Shown here piece after piece: positions 47,001 through 57,989 of a DNA stretch of 64,000 bases. The stretch lies in the NCBI GenBank assembly GCA_903632075.3, contig CAHIKZ030001778.1:334001-398000 (forward strand). The letters run 5' to 3'. Every line of letters starts with the position of its first letter. Within the stretch, counting starts at the first letter, position 1. Below the pieces are notes generated by a model. That model was not told where the DNA came from. It saw nothing but the letters and a program-made list of their open reading frames with translations, and did no database searches. This stretch comes from Acanthosepion pharaonis (taxonomy: Eukaryota > Mollusca > Cephalopoda > Sepiida > Sepiidae). The translations under genes were made by a program, and so were the position numbers.

Positions 47001-50000
47001 TCGGACAGAGGGTGACTCAGTCCGGGTTCTGTCTTCGGATAGAGACACTGCTGTGAAAAACAGACAAGTTGGAGTTAGGCTGTTCTCTGTCTGGCTTGCG
47101 ACTGAGAAGACTTCTGTCTTCGTGCAGAGGGTGACTCAGTCCGGTTCTGTCTTCGGATAGAGACACTGCTGTGAAAACAGACAAGTTGGAGTTAGGCTGT
47201 TCTCTGTCTGGCTTGCGACTGAGAAGACTTTGTCTTCGTGCAGAGGGTGACTCAGTCCGGGTTCTGTCTTCGGATAGAGACACTGCTGTGAAAACAGATG
47301 CTGGAGTTAGGCTGTTCTCTGTCTGGCTTGCGACTGAGAAGACTTCTGTCTTCGGACAGAGGTGACTCAGTCCGGGTTCTGTCTTCGGATAGAGACACTG
47401 CTGTGAAAACAGAGACAGATGCTGGAGTTAGGCTGTTCTCTGTCACTTTCCTGTGACTGAGAAGTTCTCTTCTGTCTTCGGACAGAGTCTTCAGACAGAG
47501 TGGACAGAGGGACTCAGTCCGGGTTCTGTCTTCGGATAGAGACACTGCTGTGAAAAACAGACAAGTTGGAGTTAGGCTGTTCTCTGTCTGGTTTGCGACT
47601 GAGAAGACTTCTGTCTTCGTGCAGAGGGTGACTCAGTCCGGGTTCTGTCTTCGGATAGAGACACTGCTGTGAAAACAGACAAGTTGGAGTTAGGCTGTTC
47701 TCTGTCTGGCTTGCGAGCACTGTCTTCGGACAGAGGGTGACTCAGTCCGGGTTCTGTCTTCGGATAGAGACACTGCTGAAAAACAGAGTTGGAGTTAGGC
47801 TGTTCTCTGTCTATCCTTTGCGACTGAGAAGACTTCTGTCTTCGGACAGAGGGTGACTCAGTCGGGTTCTGTCTTCGGATAGAGACACTGCTGTGAAAAA
47901 CAGACAAGTTGGAGTTAGGCTGTTCTCTGTCTGGCTTGCGACTGAGAAGACTTCTGTCTTCGTTGACAGAGGGGTGACTCAGTCCGGGTTCTGTCTTCGG
48001 ATAGAGACACTGCTGTGAAAAACAGACAAGTTGGAGTTAGGGCTGTTCTCTGTCTGGCTTGCGACTGAGAAGACTTCTGTCTTCGGTGCAGAGGGTGACT
48101 CAGTCCGGTTCTGTCTTCGGATAGAGACACTGCTGTGAAAAACAGACAAGTTGGAGTTAGGCTGTTCTCTGTCTGGCTTGCGACTGAGAAGACTTCTGTC
48201 TTCGGACAGAGGGTGACTCAGTCGGGTTCTGTCTTGGATAGAGACACTGCTGTGAAAAAACAGACAAGTTGGAGTTAGGCTGTTCTCTGTCTGGTTTGCG
48301 ACTGAGAAGACTTCTGTCTTCGTGCAGAGGGTGACTCAGTCCGGGTTCTGTCTTCGGATAGAGACACTGCTGTGAAAAAACAGACAAGCTGGAGTTAGGC
48401 TGTTCTCTGTCTGGCACGACTGAGAAGACTTCTGTCTTCGGGCAGAGGGTGACTCAGTCCGGGTTCTGTCTTCGGATAGAGACACTGCTGTGAAAAACAG
48501 ACAAGTTGGAGTTAGGCTGTTCCTCTGTCTGGCTTCTGACTGAGAAGACTCAGTTGGGTTCTGTCTTCGGCAGAGGGTGACTCAGTCCGGGTTCTGTCTT
48601 CGGATAGAGACACTCGGGTTCTGTGAAAAAAACAAAAAACAAGTTGGAGTTAGGCTGTTCTCTGTCTGGCTTGCGACTGAGAAGACTTCTGTCTTCGTGC
48701 AGAGGGTGACTCAGTCCGGGTTCTGTCTTCGGATAGAGACACTGCTGTGAAAAACAGACAAGTTGGAGTTAGGCTGTTCTCTGTCTGGCTTTGCGACTGA
48801 GAAGACTTCTGTCTTCGTGCAGGGTGACTCAGTCCGGGTTCTGTCTTCGGATAGAGACACTGCTGTGAAAAACAGACAAGTTGGAGTTAGGCTGTTCTCT
48901 GTCTGGCTTGCGACTGAGAAGACTTCTGTCTTCGTGCAGAGGGTGACTCAGTCCGGGTTCTGTCTTCGGATAGAGACACTGCTGTGAAAAAACAGACAAG
49001 TTGGAGTTAGGCTGTTCTCTGTCTGGCTTTGCGACTGAGAAGACTTCTGTCTTCGTGCAGAGGGTGACTCAGTCCGGGTTCTGTCTTCGGATAGAGACAC
49101 TGCTGTGAAAAACAGACAAGTTGGAGTTAGGCTGTTCTCTGTCTGTCACGACTGAGAAGACTTCTGTCTTCCATGCAGAGGGTGACTCAGTCCGGGTTCT
49201 GTCTTCGATATAGACACTGCTGTGAAAAACAGACAGATGGAGTTAGGCTGTTCTCTGTCTGTGAAAAACTTCTGTCTTCGTGCAGAGGGTGACTCAGACG
49301 GGTTCTGTCTTGATGAGAGACACTGCTGTGAAAAACAGAAGTTGGAGTTAGGCTGTTCTCTGTCTGGACATGTTTCGACTGAGAAGACTTCTGTCTTCGT
49401 GACAGAGGGTGACTCAGTCGGGTTCTGTCTTCGGATAGAGACACTGCTGAAAAACAGACAAGTTGGAGTTAGGCTGTTCTCTGTCTGGCTTGCGACTGAG
49501 AAGTGCTCTTCGGACAGAGGGTGACTCAGTCCGGGTTCTGTCTTCGGATAGAGACACTGCTGTGAAAAACAGACAAGTTGGAGTTAGGCTGTTCTCTGTC
49601 TGGCTTGCGACTGAGAAGACTTCTGTCTTCGTGCAGAGGGTGACTCAGTCAAGTTGTCCGGGTTCTGTCTTCGGATAGTGCTGTTTCCTGTCCTTTGCGA
49701 CTGAAGACTTTGTCTTAGGTGACTCAGTCGGGTTCTGTCTTGGATAGAGACTGCTGTGAAAAACAGAGTTAGGCTGTTCTCTGTCTGGTTTGCGACTGAG
49801 AAGACTTCTGTCTTCGTGCAGAGGTGACTCAGTCCGGGGTTCTGTCTTCGGATAGAGACACTGCTGTGAAAAACAGACAAGTTTGTTAGGCTGTTCTCTG
49901 TCTGGTTTGCGACTGGAAGACTTCTGTCTTTGAGAAGACTCAGTCCGGGTTCTGTCTTCGGATTGCTGTGAAAAACAGACAAAAGTTGGAGGGTGTTCTC

Positions 50001-52400
50001 TGTCTGGCTTCGCGGAAGACTTCTGTCTTCGTTAGGGGTGTCTCAGTAGGTTCTGTCTTCGGATAGAAACACTGCTGTGAAAAACAGACAAGTTGGAGTT
50101 AGGCTGTTCTCTGTCTGGCTTGCGACTGAGAAGACTTCTGTCTTCGGACAGAGGGTGACTCAGTCCGGGTTCTGTCTTCGGATAGAGACACTGCTGTGAA
50201 AAACAGACAAGTTGGAGTTAGGCTGTTCTCTGTCTGGATTGCGACTGGAGAAGACTTCTGTCTTCGTGCAGAGGTGACTCAGTCCGGGTTCTGTCTTCGG
50301 ATAGAGACACTGCTGTGAAAAACAGACAAGTTGGAGTTAGGCTGTTCTCTGTCTGGCTTGCTGACTTGAGAAGTCCTTCTGTCTTCGGAAATAATTGCAG
50401 AGGGGTGGGATATCAGTCCGGGTTCTGTCTTCGGATAGAGACACCGCTGAAAAAACAGACAAAGTTGGAGTTGGCTGTTCTCTGTCTGGCTTGCGACTGA
50501 GAAGACTTCTGTCTTGGAGCAGGGGTGACTCAGTCCGGGTTCTGTCTTCGGATAGAGACACTGCTCTGAAAAACAGACAAGTTGGAGTTAGGCTGTTCTC
50601 TGTCTGGCTTGCGACACAAAAAGACTTCTGTCTTCGTGCAGAGGTGACTCAGTCCAGGTTCTGTCTTCGGTTATAGACACTGCTGTGAAAAACAGACTAG
50701 CTGGAGTTAGGCTGTTCTCTGTCTGAAGACTTCTTGTCTTCGTGCAGAAGGTGACTCAGTCCAGGTTCTGTCTTCGGACAGAGACAAGTTGAGTTAGGGC
50801 TGTCCTGTCTGGCTTCTGAGAAGACTTCTTTCGGACAGAGATTACTCAGACAGGTTCTGTCCGGATAGAGACACTGCTGTGAAAACAGACTAGTTGGAGT
50901 TAGGCTGTTCTCTGTCTGGCTTGGCGACTGAGAAGACTTCTGTCTTCGTGCAGAGGGTGACTCAGTCCAGGTTCTGTCTTGGATAGAGACACTGCTGTGA
51001 AAAACAGACAAGTTGGAGTTAGGCTGTTCTCTGTCTGGCTTTGCGACTGGAGAAAACTTCTTTCTTCGTGCAGGGTGACTCAGTCCGGGTTCTGTCTTCG
51101 GATAGAGACACTGCTGTGAAAAACAGACAAGTTGGAGTTAGGCTGTTCTCTGTCTGGCTTGCGACTGAGAAGACTTCTGTCTTCGTGACAGAGGGTGACT
51201 CAGTCCGGGTTAAAATCTTCGGATAGAGACACTGCTGTGAAAAACAGACAAGTTGGAGTTAGGCTGTTCTCTGTCTGGCTTGCGACTGAAGAAGACTTCT
51301 GTCTTCGACAGAGACTCAGTCCGGGTTCTGTCTTCGGATAGAGACACTGCTGGGAAAAACAGACAAGTTGGGTTGGGCTGTTCTCTGTCTGGCTTGCGAC
51401 TGGGAGAAGACTTCTGTCTTCGTGCAGAGGGTGACTCAGTCCAGGTTCTGTCTTCAGATAGAGACACTGCTGTGAAAAACAGACTAGTTGGAGTTAGGCT
51501 GTTCTCTGTCTGACTTGCGACTGAAAAGACTTCTGTCTTCGTGCAGAGGGTGACTCAGTCCGGGTTCTATCTTCGGATAGAGACACTGCTGTGAAAAACA
51601 GACAAGTTGGAGTTAGGCTGTTCTGTCTGGCTTGCTGAGAAGACTTCTGTCTTCGGACAGAGGGTGACTCAGTCCGGGTTCTGTCTTCGGATAGAGACAC
51701 TGCTGTGAAAAACAGACTAGTTGGAGTTAGGCTGTTCTCTGTCTGGCTTGCGACTGAGAAGACTTCTGTCTTCGTGCAGAGGGTGACTCAGTCCGGGTTC
51801 TGTCTTCGGATAGAGACACTGCTGTGAAAACAGACAAGTTGGAGTTAGGCTGTTCTCTGTCTGGCTTGCGACTGAGAAGACTTCTGTCTTCGTGCAGAGG
51901 GTGACTCAGTCCGGTTCTGTCTTCGGATAGAGACACTGCTGTGAAAAACAGACAAGTTGGGTTAGGCTGTTCTCTGTCTGGCTTGCGACTGAGAAGATTT
52001 CTCGGACAGAGGGTCTTCGATAGAAGACGGGTTCTGTCTTCTGGTGCACTGAGAAGGTGTCTCAGATCCAGGTTCTGTCTTCGGATAGAGACACTGCTGT
52101 GAAAAACAGACAAGTTGGATTTAGGGGCTGTTCTCTGTCTGGTTTCGACTGAGAAGACTTCTGTCTTCGTGCAGAGGTGACTTAGTCCGGGTTCTGTCTT
52201 CGGATAGAGACACTGCTAAAAAAAACAGACAAGTTGGAGTTAGGCTGTTCCCCTGTCTGGCTTGCGACTGAGAAGACTTCTGTCTTCGGACAGAGGGTGA
52301 CTCAGTCAGGTTCTGTCTTCGGATAGAGACACTGCTGTGAAAAACAGACAAGTTGGAGTTAGGCATTTCTCAGTCTGGCTTGCGACCGAGAAGACTTCTG
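35090..52400. repeat. 119-bp tandem satellite array, core, about 145 monomers
   Basis: The monomer starts GAGACACTGCTGTGAAAAAC and runs through AGTTGGAGTTAGGCTGTTCT, CTGTCTGGCTTGCGACTGAG, AAGACTTCTGTCTTCGGACA, GAGGGTGACTCAGTCCGGGT to TCTGTCTTCGGATA; successive starts are 119 bp apart (for example 36194 and 36313). Two variants, CTTCGGACAG and CTTCGTGCAG, occur in short runs. Three self-complementary stretches exist per unit: CTGT/ACAG (positions 10-22), TCTGTC-TTCG-GACAGA (72-87) and TCTGTC-TTCG-GATAGA (106 to 2 of the next unit). Much of the difference between copies is in homopolymer length (TTAGGC/TTAGGGC, GAAAAAC/GAAAAAAC). It lies wholly in P450 intron 1. The minus strand gives long open stretches in all frames, but they shift frame each monomer and do not look coding. 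Confidence 0.97.
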
Positions 52401-55250
52401 TCTTCGTGCATATATCAGTCGGGTTTCTGTCTTCGGATAGAACACTGCTGTGAAAAACAGACAAGTTGGAGTTAGGCTGTTATCTGTCTAAAGCGACTGA
52501 GAATACTTCTGTCTTCGTGCAGAGGGTGACTCAGTCCGGTTCTGTCTTCGGATATAGACACTGCTGTGAAAAACAGACAAACAAAATTTAGGCTGTTCTC
52601 TGTCTATATGCGACTATATACCGGGTGATCTGTCTATCTTCGGATAGAGACACTGCTGTGAAAAACAGACTAGCTGGAGTTAGGCTGTTCTCTATATATA
52701 TGAGAAGACTTCTGTCTTATATAGAGGGGTACTCAGTCCGGGTATATCTATCGGATATAGAGACACTGCTGTAAGAAAAACATATCTATATAGTTAGGGC
52801 TGTTCTCTATATCTGGCTTTGACAAAAAGAAGACTTCTGTCTACTTAGCTGAGTTTGACTCAGTCCGGTTCTATCTTCGGATAGAGACAAACTGCTGTAT
52901 AAAAACATTTATTAAAGTTAATGTTCTCTGTCTGGCTTATGATAGAAGACTTTTTTCGCACAGGACTGACTCAGTCCGGTTCTGTCTTCGGATAGAGACA
53001 CTGCTGTAAATATATATATATATATATATACTTCTGTATATGACTATATCGGATATATATCAAATGTGAAAAACAGACAAGATGGAGTTAGGCTTTCTCT
53101 GTCTGGCTTGCGACTTACTTTTACAAACTCAGTCCGGGTTCTGTCTTCGGATCAGAAAACAGACAAGTTGGAGTTAGACTGTTCTCAATGCGACTGATTA
53201 GACTTCTATTTCGGAGGGTTATACTCAGTCCGGGTTCTGTAAAAATACATGTTGCTGGGAGTTGGAGGGCTGTTCTCTGTCTGGCTTTCGACTACTTCTG
53301 TCTTCGGACAGAGGGTGACTCAGTCCGGGTTGTATTTTCGGATAGAGACACTGCTGTGAAAAACAACAAGTTCAGTTTTTCTGTCTGGCTTGCGACTGAA
53401 AACAAATGTCTTCGTGCACAGAGGTGACTCAGCAGTAAGGTTCTGTCTAGGGCGGTGGGGACACTGCTGTGAAAAACAGACAAGTTGGATTTAGGCTGTT
53501 CTCTGTCTGGACTTCTGTGGAGAAGAGTCCGGGTTCTGTATTTTTATGAAAAAACAGACAGGATAACCCAGTGCATAGTTCTGCCTTCGTTGAGAGACTC
53601 AGTCCTGGTTCTGTCTTCGGAAAAAACAGACAAAACATTGGAGTTAGGGCTGTTCACTGTCTTTGCGACTGAGAAGAGTCTTTCCTTTCTTCGGATAGAG
53701 TGAAAAAACAGACAAAGTTAGGCTGTTCTCTGTCTGACTCCAAGGCTTCTGTCTTTGGGTTAGTCCGGGTTCTGTCTTCGGATAGAGACACACTGCTGTG
53801 AAAAACAGACAAGTTGGATTTTTTAATTCTGTCTGGCTTGCGACTGAGAAGACTTCTGTCTTCGTGCAGAGGGTGACTCAGTCCGGGTTCCGGATAGAGA
53901 CACTGCTGTGAAAAACAGACAAAGTTGGGCTTTCCCTGTTTCTGGCTTGCGACTGAGAAGACTTCTGTCTTCGGACAGAGCTTGACTCAGTCCGGTTCTA
54001 ACTTCGGATCGCTGTGAAAAACAGACAAAGGGCTGTTCTCTGTATTGCGACTGAAAGACTTCTGTCTTCGGCAGAGGGTATTCACAATCGGTTAGAGACA
54101 CTGCTGTGAAAAACGAACTAGCTGGAGTTAGGCTGTTCTCTTCGCTTGTGACTGAGAAGAGCTTCTGTCTTCGGACAGAGGGTGACTCAGTCAGGTTCTG
54201 TCTTCTGTTGAGACACTGCTGCTTGAAAAAACAGACTAGCTGGAGTTAGGCTGTTCTCTGTCTGGTTTATGATGAGATATATATAGAGGTGACTCATCGG
54301 GTTCTGTCTTTGGATAGAGACACTGCTGTGAAAAACAGACGTTGGAGTTAGGGCAGTTCCCTGTCTGGGTTTGACTGAGAAACTTCTGTCTTCAAATGAA
54401 TGACTCAGTCCGGTTCTGTCTTCGGATAGAGACACTGCTGTGAAAACAGATTACTTGGAGTTATTTACTGAGAAGACTTCTGTCTTCGTGCAGAGGGTGA
54501 CTCAGTCGGGTTCTGTCTTCGGATAGAGACACATGTGAAAAAAACGCTAGTTGGAGTTAGGCTGTTTTTTTTGAGAAGACTTCAACATCTTCGGAGAGGG
54601 TGACTCAGTCGGGTTCTGTCTTCGGATAGAGACACTGCTGTGAAAACAGACTTGGTGTTAGGCTGTTCTTCTGTCTGTTTGACTGAGAAGACTTCGTCTT
54701 CGTGCAGAGACATCTCAGTCCCGGTTCTGTCTTCGGAGACACTGACAGAAAACAGACATTAGTTAGGGCTGTTCTCTGTCTGGCTTGCGACTGGAAGTTT
54801 CTGTCTTCGTGCAAACTCAGTCCGGGTTCTATATTCGATAGAGACACTGCTGTGAAAGTCAACACTCAGTTGAGTTAGGCTGTTCTCTGTCTGGCTTGAC
54901 TTAAATGCAGTCTTCGTGCAGAGGGTGACCAGTCCGGATTGTCTTGTATAGAGACACTGCTGTGAAATCAGACTAGAATGTTTCATCTCTGGCTTTATGA
55001 GTTACTTACGCTTCTATCAGAGGGTGACTCAGTCCGGGTTTGTCTTCGGATAAATGAAAAACAGACAAGTTGGAGTGGGCTGAAAACTATATTTCAACCA
55101 CATACTTCTGTCTTCATACAATATATATTATATATGCTGTATATGGAGTTAGGGTTATAGTTGGCTTGCGACTGAACATATATATGACTCAGTATTTCCC
55201 ACTGCTGTGAAAACAGACTAGCTTGTTCTCTGTCTGCTTGCGACTATGTC
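52400..55250. repeat. Right margin: mosaic of the satellite, AT tracts and block T
   Basis: After 52400 monomers decay and pieces of block T return in order: GGCGGTGGGG (53452; 24345), AGGATAACC with GCATAG (53560; 24411), GTCAACACTCAGT (54858; 25097), AATCAGACTAGAATGTT (54966; 25165), GAAAACTATATTTCAACCAC (55082; 25249) and a final AT-rich piece (55118; 25280). Satellite pieces fill the spaces. Confidence 0.8.
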
Positions 55251-56051
55251 GCATCTAGTTGGTAGACACTGGTGCGAAAAACCATAAATGTCTTCGGACA
55301 ACCAATTGCAGTCCGTCCCAGGCTCGTGAATAGACCTCTGTCTTCAGGCAGAGGGTTACAAGACCTCCGTCATTGGGCGAAGAGTGACTCGTTCGGGGTT
55401 CTGTCTTCGGTTGAGAAAAACAGACAAGTTGGAGTCAGGTAGTTCACTGTCTGGCTTGCGACCGACCAGACTTCTGTCTTCGGACAGAAGGTGACAAGAC
55501 ATCTCTCTTCGGGCAGAATGTGACTCAGTCGGGGCTTTGTCTTCAGATTGAGACTAGGCTGAGAAAAACAGACAAATAATATATCCGAGCCCGCCTTCGC
55601 GAGGGCTGGGTAAATTTGGATCAGTGGGCCGAGTGGAAACGCTCGGCTTCCCTACAGTAAACTTCACCTTGTGTCGCATCTCGTCTCAGTGAGAAGACTG
55701 GTAAATACTAGTCGTTTTGGAGTCAGTCTTCATACTAACTATACAGGCGTTACGGTAAGTAGCCTAAGCATCACATATAGAGACCCTGATATGAATTACG
55801 TTATACCAAGTACGAGTGCATGTTATAAAGATAACCTTACAATAGGAAGTTATAATGATCAGAATGTGCATCTACACACATCGGACGTCAGAAATTTAAA
55901 ATTAAGCATCCCTCCATTTTCAGCGTTTCTCCTCATTTATAATCATAACTGATCTTTATTTGTCTTTCGTTCACAGCTTCACCTGATCTCGTCCATATTA
56001 TTTAGTCTGAAGAAGCCTTTTTGAAGGATGAAACGTGTCACATCGGTTTTT

Positions 56052-56110
<59 letters not shown>

Positions 56111-56165
56111 TAAACTGGGATCGAATATAGATCGAATCTGACAGAATGTTTCGCTTTTATTAAAG
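55250..56165. repeat. Element E2: second copy of 28690-29630
   Basis: Near-identical to E1 from the GTCGCATCT stretch through AATAGACCTCTGT, the satellite-like GTTCTGTCTTCGGTTGAGAA, GCATCACATATAGAGACCCT, the CTGAAGA...GAAACGTGTC motif (56007-56039), an AT tract, and the shared AACTGGGATCGAATATAGAT after it. The first 100 bp are still mixed with satellite pieces. Confidence 0.85.
56057..56108. repeat. (AT)n microsatellite
   Basis: About 51 bp of TA dinucleotides inside E2, between two hammerhead-like motifs of opposite strand. Confidence 0.95.
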
Positions 56166-56174
56166 CTTCATCAG
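56140..56174 (-). ncRNA. Hammerhead ribozyme-like motif (type I, short stem III)
   Basis: The minus strand reads CTGATGA, A, stem GCTTT-AATA-AAAGC, GAAAC, ATTCT, GTC, then AGATTCG. Core CUGANGA and GAAA are intact, stem II has five pairs, the stem III pairs A-U and C-G close a five-base loop, and GUC is a permitted cleavage triplet. Upstream ATTCT pairs three to four bases with downstream AGATT to make stem I. One extra A sits between CTGATGA and stem II, which departs from the consensus. Such minimal hammerheads are known from Penelope-like elements and animal retrozymes. Activity is untested. Confidence 0.5.
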
Positions 56175-56642
56175 AGAATGAGAGGTAGAGAGAAAAAAAA
56201 AAAGAAAGACATTCTGGTAGTCATGTTGTTTCATTGATTAATTAGGCTTCACGTGCGTTTGACTTCCTAAGTCTGTATATCGGAGCGCTTTCGGTTATTC
56301 CTTTAGCTATTATCAAAGATGATTGTTATTTTTTTATTTTTAACTAAAAGTTAAAAATAAAATAAAATAAAAACATCCTTGTTAATGGCTAAACAATATT
56401 TCATAAATTTTATTTTTATTTTTAACTTTTAATTAAACATAAAATCATCCTTGATAATTCCTAAAAGAATAGGTGAAAGCTCTCGGACATACAGAGCATT
56501 CAGACAATTTCTACATTAATTTATGTCCAGAAAAGAAAAAAAATATACAAACAATTAAATGTTAATTGAAAAACTTAATCGCAGTACCTTATCAGTCGTT
56601 TTAACGAAACATATAAAAGAGGGGAATTATGGCACAAATACC

Positions 56643-56710
<68 letters not shown>

Positions 56711-57149
56711 GTGTGTGTAAAACAAAAAAATAAGGAAGGCGATTTCTTAGTCAAAATTGGATAAAAAAATTCATTTTAAATGTTTAAAAATTTCAATACC
56801 TTTTTCTGATGACGTTTTTCAGAAGAAAGTTTTCTTCTGACGAAACGTCGGGCGAAGCACCTTAAAATTTCTATTTTAATCGAAATGATATTTTGTATCG
56901 AACTTTGTGATTAAGAAAATGTTTCCTGCTTTAAAAATACTATTTAAATGGCGCGGCACTAAAAATCTCTTATGACATATTTTAATATGTAAATATATAA
57001 ATTCATTCTTTTGTTCTTACGCACATATAAGAATGTACGGAATGCTCACATAAAATAAATTACACAACTCTAAGACGGTTTTTGCTAGAGAGAAATAAAT
57101 CTAATACAGAGAAGAAAAAAAAAAGAGTAATATTTTAAGATTTAGAGAC
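56175..57149. other. Intron 1 beginning: AT tract and degenerate fold-back motifs
   Basis: An (AT)n tract at 56646-56694 runs into (GT)n to 56717. At 56806-56849 CTGATGA...CTTCTGACGAAACGTC forms an imperfect palindrome around CAGAAGAA/TTCTTCTG. Otherwise AT-rich without genes. Confidence 0.5.
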
Positions 57150-57387
57150 CTAAATTGTGCTTCATGTATATCCAGCTTGTTCCAATAATTGGTAGTTTTT
57201 GAGGACCTGGAATGTTTCCCATGTTTTCTGCAGCCTGTTTCGTTTTGAGCAAGTCAGAGTATTTTTCTCTCACTATACCGGAAGTAGGAGGTATTAAATT
57301 CAATTTTTCGCTGGGTCCCAATACACGATGATAAAATGTCGAGAGAGTAGAAATAAAAACGGATTGGTTTGTTCCACGAAAAGACAT
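57150..57387 (-). CDS. P450 exon 1: start codon, presequence and proline-rich hinge
   Basis: The ATG at 57387-57385 opens 79 codons plus one base. The first 26 residues (MSFRGTNQSVFISTLSTFYH and following) are Ser/Thr/Arg-rich and lack acidic residues, as in matrix-targeting sequences. The segment NIPGPQKLPIIGTSW matches the conserved hinge of mitochondrial P450s. The frame stays open upstream of this ATG for at least 13 codons to an AG at 57427-57428, so a further upstream exon is possible. The donor is GT at 57149-57148 followed by CTCT, a weak site, but its phase (1) fits exon 2 exactly and gives KHNLDPSKHPG across the junction. Confidence 0.85.
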
Positions 57388-57451
57388 TTTTCCACTGTTC
57401 TGGCGTTTCCAAAAAGGGAAGAAGACCTGAATGATATGATAGACCTTTCTT

Positions 57452-57455
<4 letters not shown>

Positions 57456-57506
<51 letters not shown>
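57456..57506. repeat. (AT)n microsatellite just upstream of P450 exon 1
   Basis: About 50 bp of TA dinucleotides, 70 bp upstream of the start codon. Confidence 0.95.
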
Positions 57507-57509
<3 letters not shown>

Positions 57510-57594
57510 TTTAATTAGGCAGCATTTTTATTCAAAATGATTTCATTAAATAATATAGACACGTGTTGTCTATTTTATAAAAGACTTTTCATAA

Positions 57595-57827
57595 GAAAGA
57601 AAATCGCAATATTGATCCATATTTTTTAATCCAATCTAAGCTTTCGGCTTACATAAGCCATTATCAAAGATATCAATTACTGTACAATATATTAAGCAAT
57701 ACACGGACAAGGATGTGATGATAGACTGTTTCTGTTTACATGGACGATTTCCAAGCAACTATAAACATGTAAGCCGAAAGCTTAGATTGGATTAAAAAAT
57801 ATGGATCAATATTGTGATTTTCTTTCT
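57595..57827. mobile_element. Fold-back element with 62-bp near-perfect arms
   Basis: 57595-57655 and 57766-57827 are inverted copies with one mismatch (AAAATCGCAATATTG against AAAATCACAATATTG) around a loop of about 110 bases. Each arm carries AGCCGAAAGC, and the minus strand of the left arm adds TTGATAATGGCTTATGTAAG before it, a decayed hammerhead-like order. It resembles the insertion at 12171-12443. Confidence 0.7.
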
Positions 57828-57929
57828 TCGTTTAATGATAATGTTATTAAGCTTATCAAACGTTATGAAAAGAATTTACATCAAATAAATAGACAACACT
57901 TGTGTATATTATTTAATGAAACATGTATG

Positions 57930-57931
<2 letters not shown>

Positions 57932-57988
<57 letters not shown>
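57932..57988. repeat. (AT)n microsatellite
   Basis: About 56 bp of TA dinucleotides. Confidence 0.95.

Positions 57989-57989
<1 letters not shown>

Larger units (their letters stand above)
976..57387 (-). other. Mitochondrial-clan cytochrome P450 gene, 5' six coding exons (3' end outside window)
   Basis: Six minus-strand exons, each with AG/GT borders and matching phases, join into 403 codons plus two bases. In order the protein shows a basic/Ser-rich N-terminus without acidic residues for about 25 positions (mitochondrial presequence-like), the proline-rich IPGP hinge at residues 60-70, a QYPVR segment typical of mitochondrial P450s, the C-helix WxxxR as W160...R164, an I-helix region at 337-360, and helix K starting ETLR at 401-404. 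The PERF and heme-Cys regions are missing because the gene runs off the left edge. Known members hydroxylate steroids or other lipids with adrenodoxin as electron donor in the mitochondrial matrix; the substrate here cannot be inferred. Introns 1-5 are 45495, 3686, 3277, 1082 and 1661 bp. A molluscan CYP10-like assignment is plausible but unproven. Confidence 0.9.

Noticed and set aside
35090..52400. CRISPR array
   Set aside because: The whole 119-bp unit is conserved with no unique spacers, and the setting is eukaryotic.
35090..52400. Hammerhead core inside the satellite monomer
   Set aside because: CTGAGAAG and CTGAGTC lack the CTGANGA core and no GAAAC follows in the right arrangement.
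34200..55100. Long minus-strand open frames in the satellite, up to 226 codons
   Set aside because: The monomer is 119 bp, so each copy shifts frame, the same three peptides recur cyclically, and length depends on random indels. No start context or conserved protein; an artefact of repeat composition.
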